From positions 1-64,000 of the forward strand of contig NZ_NFLT01000006.1 of assembly GCF_002161055.1 (NCBI RefSeq): DNA of 64,000 nucleotides. The letters run 5' to 3'. Positions 35,777-45,378 of the stretch are shown here, one piece after another. The stretch comes from Tyzzerella sp. An114 (lineage in GTDB: Bacteria; Bacillota; Clostridia; Lachnospirales; Anaerotignaceae). The position numbers were made by a program, and so were the translations under genes. The notes beneath the pieces are model-generated. The model saw only the letters and a list, made by a program, of their open reading frames with translations, was not told where the DNA came from and did not search any database. The first letter of the stretch is position 1. The number at the start of each line of letters is the position of its first letter.

Positions 35777-36712
35777 TCATATCATTTTTTTGCATATCCA
35801 TTTTTCTATATCACTATACACTTTAAACTTATTTTTTTCATTTAATACTTCATGTCTCATACCTTTATATATAACAATATCAGTGTCAACACACTCTTTT
35901 TTAAGTTTTCTGTAAACCTCTCTTACTCCTTTTCCAAAGTTTCCAACAGGGTCTTCACTGCCTGATACAAGTAACACAGGTATTCTCTTGTCAAAGCCTT
36001 TATACCATTCTTTAGATGAGACTTCTTTTAAAACACTAAAAAGGTCATTATATCCTGCATAGGTGAATATAAAACCACATTTTTCATCTTCAATAAATTC
36101 ATTAACTACATTATCATCAGAGCATATCCAATCAAAATCTGTATTTTTATTTTCATATCTTGAGTTATAAGCACCAAAAGCTAATTTATTTACAAAATTT
36201 CCTCTTTCTTTTCCTTTTCCTCTATCCATTTTAATTGAGCATATTTTTATGCCTGTAGCTATCAAAGGATTACTTCCACTTGTTCCTATAAATACAGCTG
36301 ATTTTATATACTCTGGATATCTATAAACAAAACTTCTTCCGAGAAAAGAACCCATACTATGACCTATTACAGTTATAGGCAATTTAGGAAACATATTTTT
36401 TACCATAACATTAACATGGTGTATATCCTTAATAAGTTTTACATAATTATACTTACCTTCTCCAAAATATCCCAAATCATCAATATTTTTTGCACTTCTT
36501 CCATGTCCTATATGGTCATTGCCACAAACAACATATCCTTTTGATGCTAAAAAACAAGCAAAATTTTCATATCTCAAAATATGTTCTGCCATTCCATGAA
36601 TAAGTTGTACTATACCTTTGTATTCTTTCTTGTTTTCATCAATCCATATACAGCCATATATATTTGAAATTCCATCTGATGAATTAAAATTAAACTCTTT
36701 TCTTGTTATCAT
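35777..36712 (-). CDS. Alpha/beta hydrolase (monoacylglycerol-lipase-like)
   Basis: A 311-residue serine hydrolase with the family start containing IVQLIHGMAEH, the nucleophile elbow GHSMGS, an acidic residue in VSGSEDPVG and the catalytic His in YKGMRHEVLNE. This layout matches the lysophospholipase/monoacylglycerol lipase group. I choose the ATG at 36712 because an AGGAG lies directly against the upstream ATG. Substrate unknown. Confidence 0.88.
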   Translation of the reverse strand: MITRKEFNFNSSDGISNIYGCIWIDENKKEYKGIVQLIHGMAEHILRYENFACFLASKGYVVCGNDHIGHGRSAKNIDDLGYFGEGKYNYVKLIKDIHHVNVMVKNMFPKLPITVIGHSMGSFLGRSFVYRYPEYIKSAVFIGTSGSNPLIATGIKICSIKMDRGKGKERGNFVNKLAFGAYNSRYENKNTDFDWICSDDNVVNEFIEDEKCGFIFTYAGYNDLFSVLKEVSSKEWYKGFDKRIPVLLVSGSEDPVGNFGKGVREVYRKLKKECVDTDIVIYKGMRHEVLNEKNKFKVYSDIEKWICKKMI

Positions 36713-36833
36713 AAAAATCATCTCCTAAAATTTATATGATATATTTTTGTCTTTAATAATATAAAATATTTTAAATTAAATTACTATATTTTTTTATAAC
36801 AATAATATACAAACAGTTTAAAAATATATTAAA

Positions 36834-36868
36834 AAACAAAAAACTGTGATAATATATCACAGTTTTTA
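36834..36868 (-). terminator. Terminator after the stalk-domain protein gene
   Basis: ACTGTGATA (36843-36851) pairs with TATCACAGT (36855-36863), with A/T tracts outside. Confidence 0.75.
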
Positions 36869-36872
36869 TAAA

Positions 36873-37691
36873 TTATTTTGTTACTTCAAACCATACTCCA
36901 CCTGTACCATCATAATTTTCTCCATAAACAACTTTAGGATGTGTATCTGATTTATCAACAAGAAAAGCTATATATCCCTCTGTTGTTCCACCTTTATAAA
37001 CAGATGCATTAAATCTTGGCTCAGGTTCAACAACAGTTTCTCTTTTATATTCTGAATTTGAACCACTAAATGGAGTAAAATCATATTCATCAAAGTTTAC
37101 AGCTTTATCATCTTCAACATCTATAACTTCAGCTTTAACATCTATAAGTATATATTCTTTTCCATCTGGTGCTTCATCATTAAACATATTTGCTCTTTTT
37201 ATCATATTCCAAGCAGATGTTCCTCTATATGCAGATGTTATTTTTAATTTTACAGTATAATCAGTTCCATAATCACTTTCATATTTATAAATTTGTTCTG
37301 TTCCAACAGGAGCAGGATTTGTTCTTGAATATTCCTTTGAATTAGTTATAACATTTTCTGTTTCTTCTTTTTTAGTATCTTCTTCATAATCATTTTTTGG
37401 TACTTCTGTCATTTTGCTATTAAGTAAAACTGTATTTGTTTTTCCATCCCAACTTACATCTTTTCCAACAGCTTCGCCAACAGCTCTTACTGGAAGATAC
37501 GTTGTTCCATCATATATAAACGGCTCTTTATCTGTTGATAATTGTTTACCATCTACAAGAATTTTAATATTATTATATGTAACAGGAATATTCATCTGAC
37601 TTACTTTTGCAAAAGCAACAGGTACTACATTAAATATCATTGTTGCTATAATTCCTCCTGATATCATATATTTAAGTTTTTGAAATTTCAT
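36873..37691 (-). CDS. Secreted stalk-domain (copper amine oxidase N-terminal) protein with DUF4352-like end
   Basis: A 272-residue exported protein. The signal peptide ends near VAFAKVS, then a stalk domain follows with PVTYNNIKILVDGKQL...PVRAVGEAVGKDVSWDGKTNTV. A charged Lys/Glu linker leads to a beta-rich C-terminal domain (KITSAYRGTSAWNMI... to GGVWFEVTK) that looks like DUF4352. The stalk domain is common on clostridial surface proteins. The start is at 37691 following a GGGGGGATTATC site. Function unknown. Confidence 0.82.
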   Translation of the reverse strand: MKFQKLKYMISGGIIATMIFNVVPVAFAKVSQMNIPVTYNNIKILVDGKQLSTDKEPFIYDGTTYLPVRAVGEAVGKDVSWDGKTNTVLLNSKMTEVPKNDYEEDTKKEETENVITNSKEYSRTNPAPVGTEQIYKYESDYGTDYTVKLKITSAYRGTSAWNMIKRANMFNDEAPDGKEYILIDVKAEVIDVEDDKAVNFDEYDFTPFSGSNSEYKRETVVEPEPRFNASVYKGGTTEGYIAFLVDKSDTHPKVVYGENYDGTGGVWFEVTK

Positions 37692-37792
37692 GATAATCCC
37701 CCCTAAAATAAATATATTGTAATTATACATCTAATTAATTTATAAAACAATAACCATTTTTTCCAAAAAATAATAAAAATAGCTTAATTTGC

Positions 37793-37832
37793 AATAAAAA
37801 AACAACCTAATTATCAAAATAATTAGGTTGTT
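37793..37832 (-). terminator. Terminator of tmRNA
   Basis: AACAACCTAATTAT (37801-37814) pairs with ATAATTAGGTTGTT (37819-37832), with a long T run on the minus strand. Confidence 0.92.
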
Positions 37833-37840
37833 TAAAAAAA

Positions 37841-38190
37841 TGGAGATGAGGAGAATCGAACTCCTGTCCGAAGGCCTCTCCACAAAAACTTCTCCCATCA
37901 CAGTTGCTCTTTTGACATTCCCTCAGATAACCGCCGAACAACAGGCTTTTACCTTCAGTAGCTTCATGTTTCTTTTTCCTCCGCAAAGCTTAGGAGAAAA
38001 AGTGCCTCACAAGGTCGACGCTGGTAACTTCAACTGTGAGCAATCGAAGGCCAACGGGCAGCAGCTTAGGCTGCCATTAAAGAATAATCTTTGTCGTTTC
38101 TTTTTAAAAATTTTAGGCATTTTGACGCAGTTACCAAGTGCGGATGGCTATTCTCGTTTACAAAACCCCCGTCGAAACCATTGCATCCCC
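37841..38190 (-). ncRNA. ssrA: Transfer-messenger RNA
   Basis: The RNA, about 350 bases, rescues stalled ribosomes together with SmpB. The 5' end GGGGATGCAATGG and the 3' end CATCTCC A form the tRNA-Ala-like acceptor, the T arm contains TTCGA, and the tag-reading frame ends ATG GCA GCC TAA. The tag is best read as about 11 residues: RNDKDYSLMAA, aligned by eye with the E. coli ANDENYALAA; the aligned resume codon is AGA rather than the usual GCN or GGN. CCA is not encoded. smpB lies immediately upstream. Confidence 0.94.
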
Positions 38191-38225
38191 AAAATGCAGT
38201 ATAATTCTTTTTATATATAAAATCA

Positions 38226-38699
38226 TTATACTGTGAGATTACGAATTTTAAATTCTTTTTCAGCTTCACGACGCTGGTCGTTTTTAGCTATGGTCTGACG
38301 TTTGTCATAAAGTTTCTTACCTTTTGCAATACCAATATCAACCTTTACAAGACTTCTATCAAAGTATACTTTTAAAGGAACAACAGTATATCCTGCAATA
38401 GTTATCTTACCAAGTATTTTATTTATCTCACTTTTATGAAGTAAAAGTTTTCTTGTACGCAGAGGGTCTTTATTAAATATGTTTCCCTGCTCATAAGGGC
38501 TGATATGCATATTATAAATAAAAGCCTCTCTATTTTCAATTTTAATAAAACTTTCTTTGAGACTACATTTTCCCATTCTCAAAGATTTAACCTCTGTACC
38601 AGCAAGTGAAATTCCTGCTTGATAAGTATCTTCTATAAAATAATCATGATAAGCTTTTTTATTTTGGGCAATAAGTCTGCTTCCTTTTTCTTTAGCCAT
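38226..38699 (-). CDS. smpB: SsrA-binding protein SmpB
   Basis: Binds tmRNA and occupies the decoding centre on stalled ribosomes. The 157-residue protein has the typical [41 protein letters not shown] opening and the basic C-terminal tail [22 protein letters not shown]. The start at 38699 follows AAGGAGGTGG; the GTG of the longer frame lies in that site. It is the gene just upstream of ssrA. Confidence 0.97.
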   Translation of the reverse strand: MAKEKGSRLIAQNKKAYHDYFIEDTYQAGISLAGTEVKSLRMGKCSLKESFIKIENREAFIYNMHISPYEQGNIFNKDPLRTRKLLLHKSEINKILGKITIAGYTVVPLKVYFDRSLVKVDIGIAKGKKLYDKRQTIAKNDQRREAEKEFKIRNLTV

Positions 38700-38791
38700 G
38701 CATACCACCTCCTTAAATTCACTCAGTGTTTTTTATTATAGCATAATCCTAAAAAAAATCAATATACTTATTATTACAATATAATTACATA

Positions 38792-38816
38792 TTTCGGGCG
38801 ATAAAATCGCCCGAAA
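38792..38816 (-). terminator. Hairpin after panE
   Basis: TTTCGGGCGAT (38792-38802) pairs with ATCGCCCGAAA (38806-38816). The T tract is short, so this may be a weak terminator. Confidence 0.6.
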
Positions 38817-38822
38817 CAAATT

Positions 38823-39737
38823 TTAAAGATACATTTTTTCAATAGATTTTATAAGACAATATAAAGTTTCATTTACAGGTACACTAACTCCTGCTTTTTT
38901 AGCAATTTTTATAAGGTCTCCTGCAAAATATTCAATCTCTGTCTTTCTCTTATTTTCAACATCCTGTAATGTTGATGTTTTAAGTTCAGGCTCAAGAGAT
39001 TTAAGCCTTCTATCATAATCATATACATCTTCAACAGGAAGATAAATACCTAAAGCCTTTGCAACTTCAACAACTTCCATCATAGCTTTAAAAAGCACAT
39101 CATGAAGTTCCTCTATTTCAAGGAATTTTCCATATCCATTTCCAACAATAGCTGAAACCTGATTTGAACCTATATTTATAATCCATTTTCTCCACTGAGC
39201 ACTTATCATGTCAACAGGTATTTCATTAGGTATATCAGCTTTATCAAAAACCTCTTTAACAGCTAAAACACTTTTTGAAGGGTTACTATTTTTAGGATTT
39301 CCAAATTTTATAATACCTTTATCACTGCTATAAACTCCATCTTCTGTTCTCTCCGCTGTAATATATACAAGCCCAAGAAGAACATCATTTTCAGGAAAAG
39401 CCTTTTTAAGTCTATCCCCTGCTGTTACACCGTTTAAAAGTGTAAGTATAACAGTATTATCATCTATAATATTTCTTATCTCGTCAAAGCTATCTTCAAG
39501 TTGATAATTTTTAAGAGCAACAATAAGAAAATCAAGTCTTGTTTCTGGATTTTTTGTAGAAAGGACTTTTGGAAAAATAACATCACCATTTACTTTTATA
39601 CCATTATTTTTAAATCTTTCTCCTCTTGCACCTTCAGCAACAGCATAAAAGTTATCACCAAAAGTTCTTAAAAGCTCTTTAGCATAGACACCACCTATGG
39701 CACCCATGCCCATTATACCAATTTTTTCTAAACTCAT
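38823..39737 (-). CDS. panE: 2-dehydropantoate 2-reductase (ketopantoate reductase)
   Basis: NADPH-dependent step of pantothenate synthesis. The 304-residue protein has the N-terminal GMGAIGGVYAKEL dinucleotide loop and the C-terminal ApbA helical domain with KLNxNxxxN-like region (RKWIINIGSNQVSAIVG). It lies between rnr and smpB, splitting a commonly adjacent pair. The family includes other ketoacid reductases, so the substrate is likely but not proven. Confidence 0.86.
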   Translation of the reverse strand: MSLEKIGIMGMGAIGGVYAKELLRTFGDNFYAVAEGARGERFKNNGIKVNGDVIFPKVLSTKNPETRLDFLIVALKNYQLEDSFDEIRNIIDDNTVILTLLNGVTAGDRLKKAFPENDVLLGLVYITAERTEDGVYSSDKGIIKFGNPKNSNPSKSVLAVKEVFDKADIPNEIPVDMISAQWRKWIINIGSNQVSAIVGNGYGKFLEIEELHDVLFKAMMEVVEVAKALGIYLPVEDVYDYDRRLKSLEPELKTSTLQDVENKRKTEIEYFAGDLIKIAKKAGVSVPVNETLYCLIKSIEKMYL

Positions 39738-39758
39738 AACAATATACCTCCCGATTAA

Positions 39759-41927
39759 TTACATTATGTCAATAACTTCAGGCTCGTCAACAAAAATAAA
39801 GTCAATATTTCTAAGTTCTCTGTCAACTTTGAAAACCTGAACAAAAACTTTCTGTCCGAGAGAGTATGTTTTTTGAGTTCTCTCTCCCACAAGTCTCATA
39901 TTTCTATCATCAAAAATATAAAAATCATCATCAATATAGTTTACAGAAACCATACCTTCAACAGTATTAGGAAGTTCAACATATATTCCCCAGCTTGTAA
40001 CACCAGATATAACTCCCTCATAGATTTGACCGATTTTATCCTCCATAAACTGAACCATTTTAAGTTTGTCTGTTTCTCTTTCAGCTTCTTCAGCAACACG
40101 CTCTCTAACAGAACACTGTTTTGCTATTTCAGGCATTTTCTTATTAAGGCTCTTTTCACGTTTAGAAGAAAGTCCATTATTTCTTATACACTCTTTTATT
40201 ATTCTGTGTATTTCAAGGTCTGGATAACGTCTTATAGGTGACGTAAAGTGACAATAATATTTTGCTGCCAAACCAAAATGTCCCATATTTTCAGCCATAT
40301 ATCTAGCTTGTTTCATACTACGAAGTACAACTCTACTTATAATATGCTCCTCAGGTTTTCCCTCAACATCAGATATAATCTGCTGAATTGATTTAGGGTG
40401 AAGCTCATCTTTTCCAGTTCCTTTAAGTCTATAACCAAAATTTCTTAAAAACTCCTCAAGTTTCTGTATCTTTTCATCATCAGGAGTTTCATGGTTTCTG
40501 AATATAAAAGGTACTTGCTGCCAGAAGAAATATTCTGCAACAGTCTCATTACAAACAAGCATAAATTCTTCTATAAGATTTGTAGCACTGTTTCTCTCAT
40601 AAGGCTTAATATCAATAGGAGTCCCCTCATCATCAAGTATTATTTTAGCCTCTGGAAAATCAAAGTTTACAGAACCTCTCTTTTTACGTTTTGCAGACAG
40701 TATTTTTCTCAAGTTTTCCATATCATCAAAAAACTCAACAAAATCTGAATACTCCTGTCTTGTAGCCTCATCTTTTTCCTCTATAATCTTATTAACAGCA
40801 GTGTATGTCATTCTTCTGTCTGAATGTATAACAGACTCAACTATTCTATGGTCAACAACATTACCTTTTCTGTCAATCTCCATAATACAACTTAATGTAA
40901 GTCTGTCCTCATCAGGATTTAAAGAACATATTCCATTTGAAAGTTTATGAGGTATCATAGGTATAACTCTGTCAACTAAATATACACTTGTACCTCTCTT
41001 ATAAGCTTCTTTATCAAGTGGACTGTTTTCTTTTACATAATGAGAGACATCAGCAATATGAACGCCAAGTTTATAATTACCATTTTCAAGAACTTCTATT
41101 GAAACAGCATCATCAAGGTCTTTGGCGTCCTCACCGTCTATTGTGACAGTTTTTATATTTCTTAAATCTTCTCTGCCACAAATTTCATCTGATGAGATTT
41201 CACTCTCTATATTTTCTATATAATCATAAACTTCCTTAGGAAAATCAGTAGGTAAATCAAACTGTCTTATTATAGAAAGTATATCAACACCTGGATCATT
41301 TATATGTCCAAGTATTTCTACAATTTTACCCTCAGGATTTCTTCTGCCTTCTGGGAATTTTATAATCTCAACAACTACTTTATGGCCTGTAACAGCACCC
41401 TTTGTATTATCTTTTGATACAAAAATATCATTGGCAAATTTTTTGTCATCAGGAACAACAAAGCCAAAGCCTTTTCCTCTCTCAAAAGTTCCTACAATCT
41501 GTGTCATGCCACGTTCAATAACTCTTAAAACTTCACCCTCAGCACGTTTTCCATGGTCTGCACGCTTTGTAATACGGCACATAACTTTATCTTTGTGCAT
41601 AGCACCATTAACACTGTCAGCAGGTATAAATATGTCGTTAGGCTCTCCCTCAACAGTGACAAATCCAAAACCTCTAGCATGACTTGTAAATGTACCTGTA
41701 TAGTAATTTAATGATTTAGGGCTCATTATTTTACCTTTTTTAGTTTCAACAGCCCTTCCCTCATTTATAAGCTCTTTTAATATATTCAAAAATAATTCCA
41801 TTTCATTGGAAGGCACACTGAGCATTATAGCAATCTCAGTTGGTTTCATAGGTATATAATTTTCACTGGCAATATAATTTGCAATTTTCTCTTTTCTTTC
41901 TTCAAATAAATCAAAATTTTCTTCCAT
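39759..41927 (-). CDS. rnr: Ribonuclease R
   Basis: A 3'-5' exoribonuclease of the RNB family that degrades structured RNA and works in trans-translation quality control. The 722-residue protein has an N-terminal helix-turn-helix, two cold-shock domains (GFGFVTVEGEPNDIFIP and GFGFVVPDDKKFANDIFV), the catalytic RNB domain with DGEDAKDLDDAVS, and a C-terminal S1 domain. The start is at 41927 after a GAGGTGA site. It belongs to the conserved secG-rnr-smpB-ssrA neighbourhood. Confidence 0.95.
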   Translation of the reverse strand: MEENFDLFEERKEKIANYIASENYIPMKPTEIAIMLSVPSNEMELFLNILKELINEGRAVETKKGKIMSPKSLNYYTGTFTSHARGFGFVTVEGEPNDIFIPADSVNGAMHKDKVMCRITKRADHGKRAEGEVLRVIERGMTQIVGTFERGKGFGFVVPDDKKFANDIFVSKDNTKGAVTGHKVVVEIIKFPEGRRNPEGKIVEILGHINDPGVDILSIIRQFDLPTDFPKEVYDYIENIESEISSDEICGREDLRNIKTVTIDGEDAKDLDDAVSIEVLENGNYKLGVHIADVSHYVKENSPLDKEAYKRGTSVYLVDRVIPMIPHKLSNGICSLNPDEDRLTLSCIMEIDRKGNVVDHRIVESVIHSDRRMTYTAVNKIIEEKDEATRQEYSDFVEFFDDMENLRKILSAKRKKRGSVNFDFPEAKIILDDEGTPIDIKPYERNSATNLIEEFMLVCNETVAEYFFWQQVPFIFRNHETPDDEKIQKLEEFLRNFGYRLKGTGKDELHPKSIQQIISDVEGKPEEHIISRVVLRSMKQARYMAENMGHFGLAAKYYCHFTSPIRRYPDLEIHRIIKECIRNNGLSSKREKSLNKKMPEIAKQCSVRERVAEEAERETDKLKMVQFMEDKIGQIYEGVISGVTSWGIYVELPNTVEGMVSVNYIDDDFYIFDDRNMRLVGERTQKTYSLGQKVFVQVFKVDRELRNIDFIFVDEPEVIDIM

Positions 41928-42032
41928 AATTATTTCACCTCTTTCGCTAAAATCAACTGTCAAAATATCATAATATTATTATACAACAAAAACAATTTAA
42001 TAACCATAAATTAAAAGTTTACTTAAATATAA

Positions 42033-42062
42033 TAAAAAAGCCCCAACTTTAAAAGTTGAGGC
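42033..42062 (-). terminator. Terminator after secG
   Basis: GCCCCAACTT pairs with AAGTTGAGGC with one mismatch, followed by T residues on the minus strand. Confidence 0.75.
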
Positions 42063-42069
42063 ATAAAAT

Positions 42070-42312
42070 TTAAGCAAAAAAATTAATAAGCAAACATATT
42101 ATTAAGAATAAAGCTCCACCGATTTTTGTATATCTCTCAAGAGCTCCTTCCATAGAGCTTGCTTTATTTTTACTCCAGTATGAACCACTGTTAGCAGAAT
42201 TGCCCACAGCACCAAGACCAGCAGAACGGTCAGACTGTAAAAGTATTATTGATGTTAAAATAACACTTAATATACCTAATATAACAGATAAAACAATACC
42301 TATTGTACTCAT
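42070..42312 (-). CDS. secG: Preprotein translocase subunit SecG
   Basis: An 80-residue protein with two membrane segments separated by the conserved polar loop containing LQSDRSAGLGAVGN, standard for SecG. It stimulates SecYEG-SecA translocation. The ATG at 42312 follows a GGGGAGGTG site; the longer frame is discarded. It precedes rnr. Confidence 0.95.
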   Translation of the reverse strand: MSTIGIVLSVILGILSVILTSIILLQSDRSAGLGAVGNSANSGSYWSKNKASSMEGALERYTKIGGALFLIICLLINFFA

Positions 42313-42482
42313 ATTTGCACCTCCCCGAAAATATTTAAAATGCTTATAAGCATTAAAATCCAATGTAATTACTTTACCATAAAACCGTTATTTTATCAAT
42401 AAGAACTTTAAAATACAGAATATATATGATACAATTTATAAAAAAATCAATACTTTTCAAAATATTTTTAAGAGGTGATAAA

Positions 42483-42998
42483 ATGTCTCCACAAGTAGGA
42501 ATAATAATGGGCAGTGATTCAGACCTTCCTGTTATGAGTGAAGCCGGAAAAATTTTAGACAAACTTGGTGTTTCATATGAATTAACTGTAATATCAGCTC
42601 ACAGAACACCAGACAGAATGTATGAATACGCAAAAAAAGCCCATGAAAGAGGAATAAAAGTAATAATTGCAGGAGCAGGGGGAGCAGCTCATCTTCCAGG
42701 AATGACAGCAGCTTTGACAACAGTACCTGTTATAGGTGTACCTGTAAAAACAAAAGCTTTAAGTGGTGTGGACTCACTCTATTCAATAGTTCAGATGCCA
42801 CCGGGAATACCAGTTGCAACAGTGGCAATAAATGGAGCACAGAATGCAGGAATACTTGCAGCTCAGATGATAGGCTCTTTTGATGAAACTATTCACGAAA
42901 ATGTTGCAAAATATAAAAAAGACCTTGAAGAAATGGTTGAGAAAAAAGCTGAAAAACTTGAAAATGTAGGTTTTGAAAAATATCTTGAAGAAATGTAA
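42483..42998 (+). CDS. purE: N5-carboxyaminoimidazole ribonucleotide mutase
   Basis: Purine synthesis enzyme that moves the carboxyl group of N5-CAIR to give CAIR. The 171-residue protein has [12 protein letters not shown] near the start, SAHRTPDR and [12 protein letters not shown], all typical of class I PurE. The ATG at 42483 follows AGAGGTGAT. No other purine gene is adjacent; purK is not seen. The stop is followed by a terminator that also closes the phage-like module on the opposite strand. Confidence 0.96.
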   Translation: MSPQVGIIMGSDSDLPVMSEAGKILDKLGVSYELTVISAHRTPDRMYEYAKKAHERGIKVIIAGAGGAAHLPGMTAALTTVPVIGVPVKTKALSGVDSLYSIVQMPPGIPVATVAINGAQNAGILAAQMIGSFDETIHENVAKYKKDLEEMVEKKAEKLENVGFEKYLEEM

Positions 42999-43027
42999 AA
43001 AAAAGAGGTTAACACCTCTTTTTTTAT
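42999..43027. terminator. Bidirectional terminator between purE and the phage-like module
   Basis: AAGAGGT (43003-43009) pairs with ACCTCTT (43014-43020), with A and T tracts outside on both strands. Confidence 0.85.
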
Positions 43028-43567
43028 TTATAATGATATAACACTTTCTCTCATTTCTCCTAAAGTAATTCCGCTATCTTTAATTTGACCATATGTAAAT
43101 TTTTTAAAATCTCTATATCTATTATAATCAATACCTATCTCAATAATCATATTAGCAGGTATCTTTTTTCTAAGAGCATTTTTTATATAAGTCTCATGTT
43201 CTTTAACAGACAAACTTAAAAGAACATACAATTTATATTCATCAAAGCTAATTTCAATAGTATAATTATACTTTTCCAAATAACTCGAAAGCCACTTATC
43301 AAGAGTATAATAATTAAAAGGAAGAACACCAGACCATTCAGAAAGTACAACTTTTCTTCTATCTTCAAGGGTACCATAAGGCTTATCTATACCAAGAAAT
43401 TTCTCACGTCTTTTTATACCTTCATCATCAGCAGTTTCAATCCAAAGATTATTCTCATATTTTTTAAAGGCATTATAAAGCTCTCCAAAAATTTTTTCTT
43501 CTACATTAAAAAGTTTTTTAAATTCATCTATATCAGCCATAAAAGAGGGAAGATGTTCAATAAGCAT
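43028..43567 (-). CDS. XkdU-like baseplate wedge / DUF2313 (YmfQ) protein
   Basis: A 179-residue protein (MLIEHLPSFMADIDEFKKLF...) resembling the DUF2313 family, which in PBSX and Mu-like tails lies directly after the baseplate J protein. It contains WSGVLPFNYYTLDKWLSSYLEKYN, a typical region. The ATG at 43567 is preceded by GAGGCGG. It is the last gene before the terminator; a tail fibre would be expected next and is missing. Confidence 0.8.
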   Translation of the reverse strand: MLIEHLPSFMADIDEFKKLFNVEEKIFGELYNAFKKYENNLWIETADDEGIKRREKFLGIDKPYGTLEDRRKVVLSEWSGVLPFNYYTLDKWLSSYLEKYNYTIEISFDEYKLYVLLSLSVKEHETYIKNALRKKIPANMIIEIGIDYNRYRDFKKFTYGQIKDSGITLGEMRESVISL

Positions 43568-43568
43568 A

Positions 43569-44639
43569 TTAAACCGCCTCCTCAAAAGTACCAAGAACAG
43601 GAACTTTATTATCAGAAACAATAATATTTTGTTTATTTCCATTTAAAGCAGTATCAGAAACATCAACAACACTGGCAATCTGAAGAATTCTAGCCTCAAT
43701 ATAACTTATTCTTACAACAAGCTCCTCATTTTCCTCCCAAGTACTTCTCAAACTTAAAAAATATTCTTCAAGAGACAACAGGGCTTCTTCCTCAATGTCC
43801 TGAAATGAAAAATCATCTTTATATATAATTTTCATAGATATATTAATATTTTCTGCAACAGCACCTTCAACAGTAACCCTATGACCAATAGGAGCAATTC
43901 CATTTCCCATACCATTCTGTTCAGGGTCAAGTTCATTTTGAACAGTTTCAACCTCAGCAGGTTTAGGAACACTGTGTTCTCTATCAGTAAAAACAATTCT
44001 CACAGTTCCACCACCATAATATACAGGATAAACCTTAACTCCACCAACAACACCAATAGACTTTACTTTATTTTTATAATCTGATATATTTCCTCCAAAA
44101 GACTCACTATTAAAACTCTCCATATATCTTTTTCTAAGGGAATTATCGTCCTCCTCGTCTTCACCGTCAGAATATATTTCTTTTATTTGAGCTTTAGCAA
44201 GTCCTTCTATAAAACCAACAGGAATAATCTCACCAGAATAAAAATTACCAATATTACCGCTTTTTTCACACTCCAACAAAAAAACACCCTGTGAAACTCT
44301 TGAAATTACAGTATAATAAATATCATTATAAGAAAATCTATCACCCTTAGACACATCAAAATAATTATTGTCACTGTCAAAAAATTCACCTACAAGAACA
44401 GCTTTAACGGCAGGTTTTCTTATAACACCTCTTTCAGCAACTCTCCTTGTCAAATCCTCACCAGTAGCAGTATCTCCATAACTTCTGTCTTGAAGCATTA
44501 AAATATCAGCATACATTTTTGCAGTTTCAGCAGAGTTAGGGGCTAAAGCATCAAAAATAATACTTCCCTGTCTTTTATCAATATTTCTTTCAATCATATT
44601 AAGTTTTTTTTCCATAAGTTCTTCATAAGTTTCATACAT
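43569..44639 (-). CDS. Baseplate J-like protein (XkdT)
   Basis: A 356-residue member of the Baseplate_J family, which forms the wedge of contractile tails. The start region MYETYEELMEKKLNMIERNIDKRQGSIIFDALAPNSAETAKMY and the central GDxFxYNxxxY and VKVYPVYYGGGTVRIVF segments are characteristic. The start ATG at 44639 overlaps the stop of the DUF2634 gene and has AGGTG nine bases upstream. Intact length. Confidence 0.9.
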   Translation of the reverse strand: MYETYEELMEKKLNMIERNIDKRQGSIIFDALAPNSAETAKMYADILMLQDRSYGDTATGEDLTRRVAERGVIRKPAVKAVLVGEFFDSDNNYFDVSKGDRFSYNDIYYTVISRVSQGVFLLECEKSGNIGNFYSGEIIPVGFIEGLAKAQIKEIYSDGEDEEDDNSLRKRYMESFNSESFGGNISDYKNKVKSIGVVGGVKVYPVYYGGGTVRIVFTDREHSVPKPAEVETVQNELDPEQNGMGNGIAPIGHRVTVEGAVAENINISMKIIYKDDFSFQDIEEEALLSLEEYFLSLRSTWEENEELVVRISYIEARILQIASVVDVSDTALNGNKQNIIVSDNKVPVLGTFEEAV

Positions 44640-45043
44640 CAAATACTCACCTCTTTACTCTCACGAATATTTCCAAATATACTCTCAACAGTAAAAGAAA
44701 CCTCTATACTATTTTTATTTTCCACAAACTGAAAATCAGAAATATTTTTTATTCTCTCATCAATAGATAAAGCATCTTTTATGCGGTTCTCTATCTCTGT
44801 AACAGCCAATTTTCTATCCATGCCTATAATATCAGAAAACTCAACACCATAATTCCAATCATAAATATCATATTTATATCTTTCAGTATTAATGATTTTA
44901 AAAATAGTATCTTTCAAAGCTTCAATACCATCTTTCTCTCCAACAATTCTATTTTTCAAAAAATCAACAGAATAGGTTTTAGAAGACATTTCACTTTCAG
45001 AATAATTATTATTAAAAATAATATTACTGTTTTCAGGCAACAA
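44639..45043 (-). CDS. DUF2634 (XkdS-like) baseplate protein
   Basis: A 134-residue gp25-like baseplate protein, with KTYSVDFLKNRIVGEKDGIEALKDTIFKII and the DWNYGVEFSDIIG segment typical of DUF2634. AGGAGG is followed seven bases later by TTG at 45043, giving MLPENSN; a second TTG follows directly. No ATG start is available. Confidence 0.86.
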   Translation of the reverse strand: MLPENSNIIFNNNYSESEMSSKTYSVDFLKNRIVGEKDGIEALKDTIFKIINTERYKYDIYDWNYGVEFSDIIGMDRKLAVTEIENRIKDALSIDERIKNISDFQFVENKNSIEVSFTVESIFGNIRESKEVSI

Positions 45044-45054
45044 AAAAACACCTC

Positions 45055-45363
45055 CTAAACACAGCGTCCCAAAATAACAAACTTCTGTCCACCAAAACAT
45101 TTTAAAAGTATGACAGAATCACCTATTTTAATTTCATTATCAGTATTACCAACACATTCTCCATGAGTTTCAACATTAACTTTAACATTTTGATTTACAA
45201 TATTATTAGTTTTATAAATAAATTCTTCAGTAAGTTTCAAACCATTATCAATTCCAATAATAATAGGTGAAACAGATATAACATCACCAAAAACAACAGT
45301 ATCAGGAACTATATTTTTTGCAGTATCATAAGCAATATTTTTTATAACATCAATGACAGCCAT
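45055..45363 (-). CDS. DUF2577 (XkdR-like) baseplate protein
   Basis: A 102-residue protein with an OB-like, strand-rich core, consistent with DUF2577/XkdR by length and position between the hub and DUF2634 genes. It includes VNVETHGECVGNTDNEIKIGDSVILLKCFGGQKFVIL. The ATG at 45363 follows TTGGAGGTG. Confidence 0.83.
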   Translation of the reverse strand: MAVIDVIKNIAYDTAKNIVPDTVVFGDVISVSPIIIGIDNGLKLTEEFIYKTNNIVNQNVKVNVETHGECVGNTDNEIKIGDSVILLKCFGGQKFVILGRCV

Positions 45364-45378
45364 AGTCACCTCCAAAAA

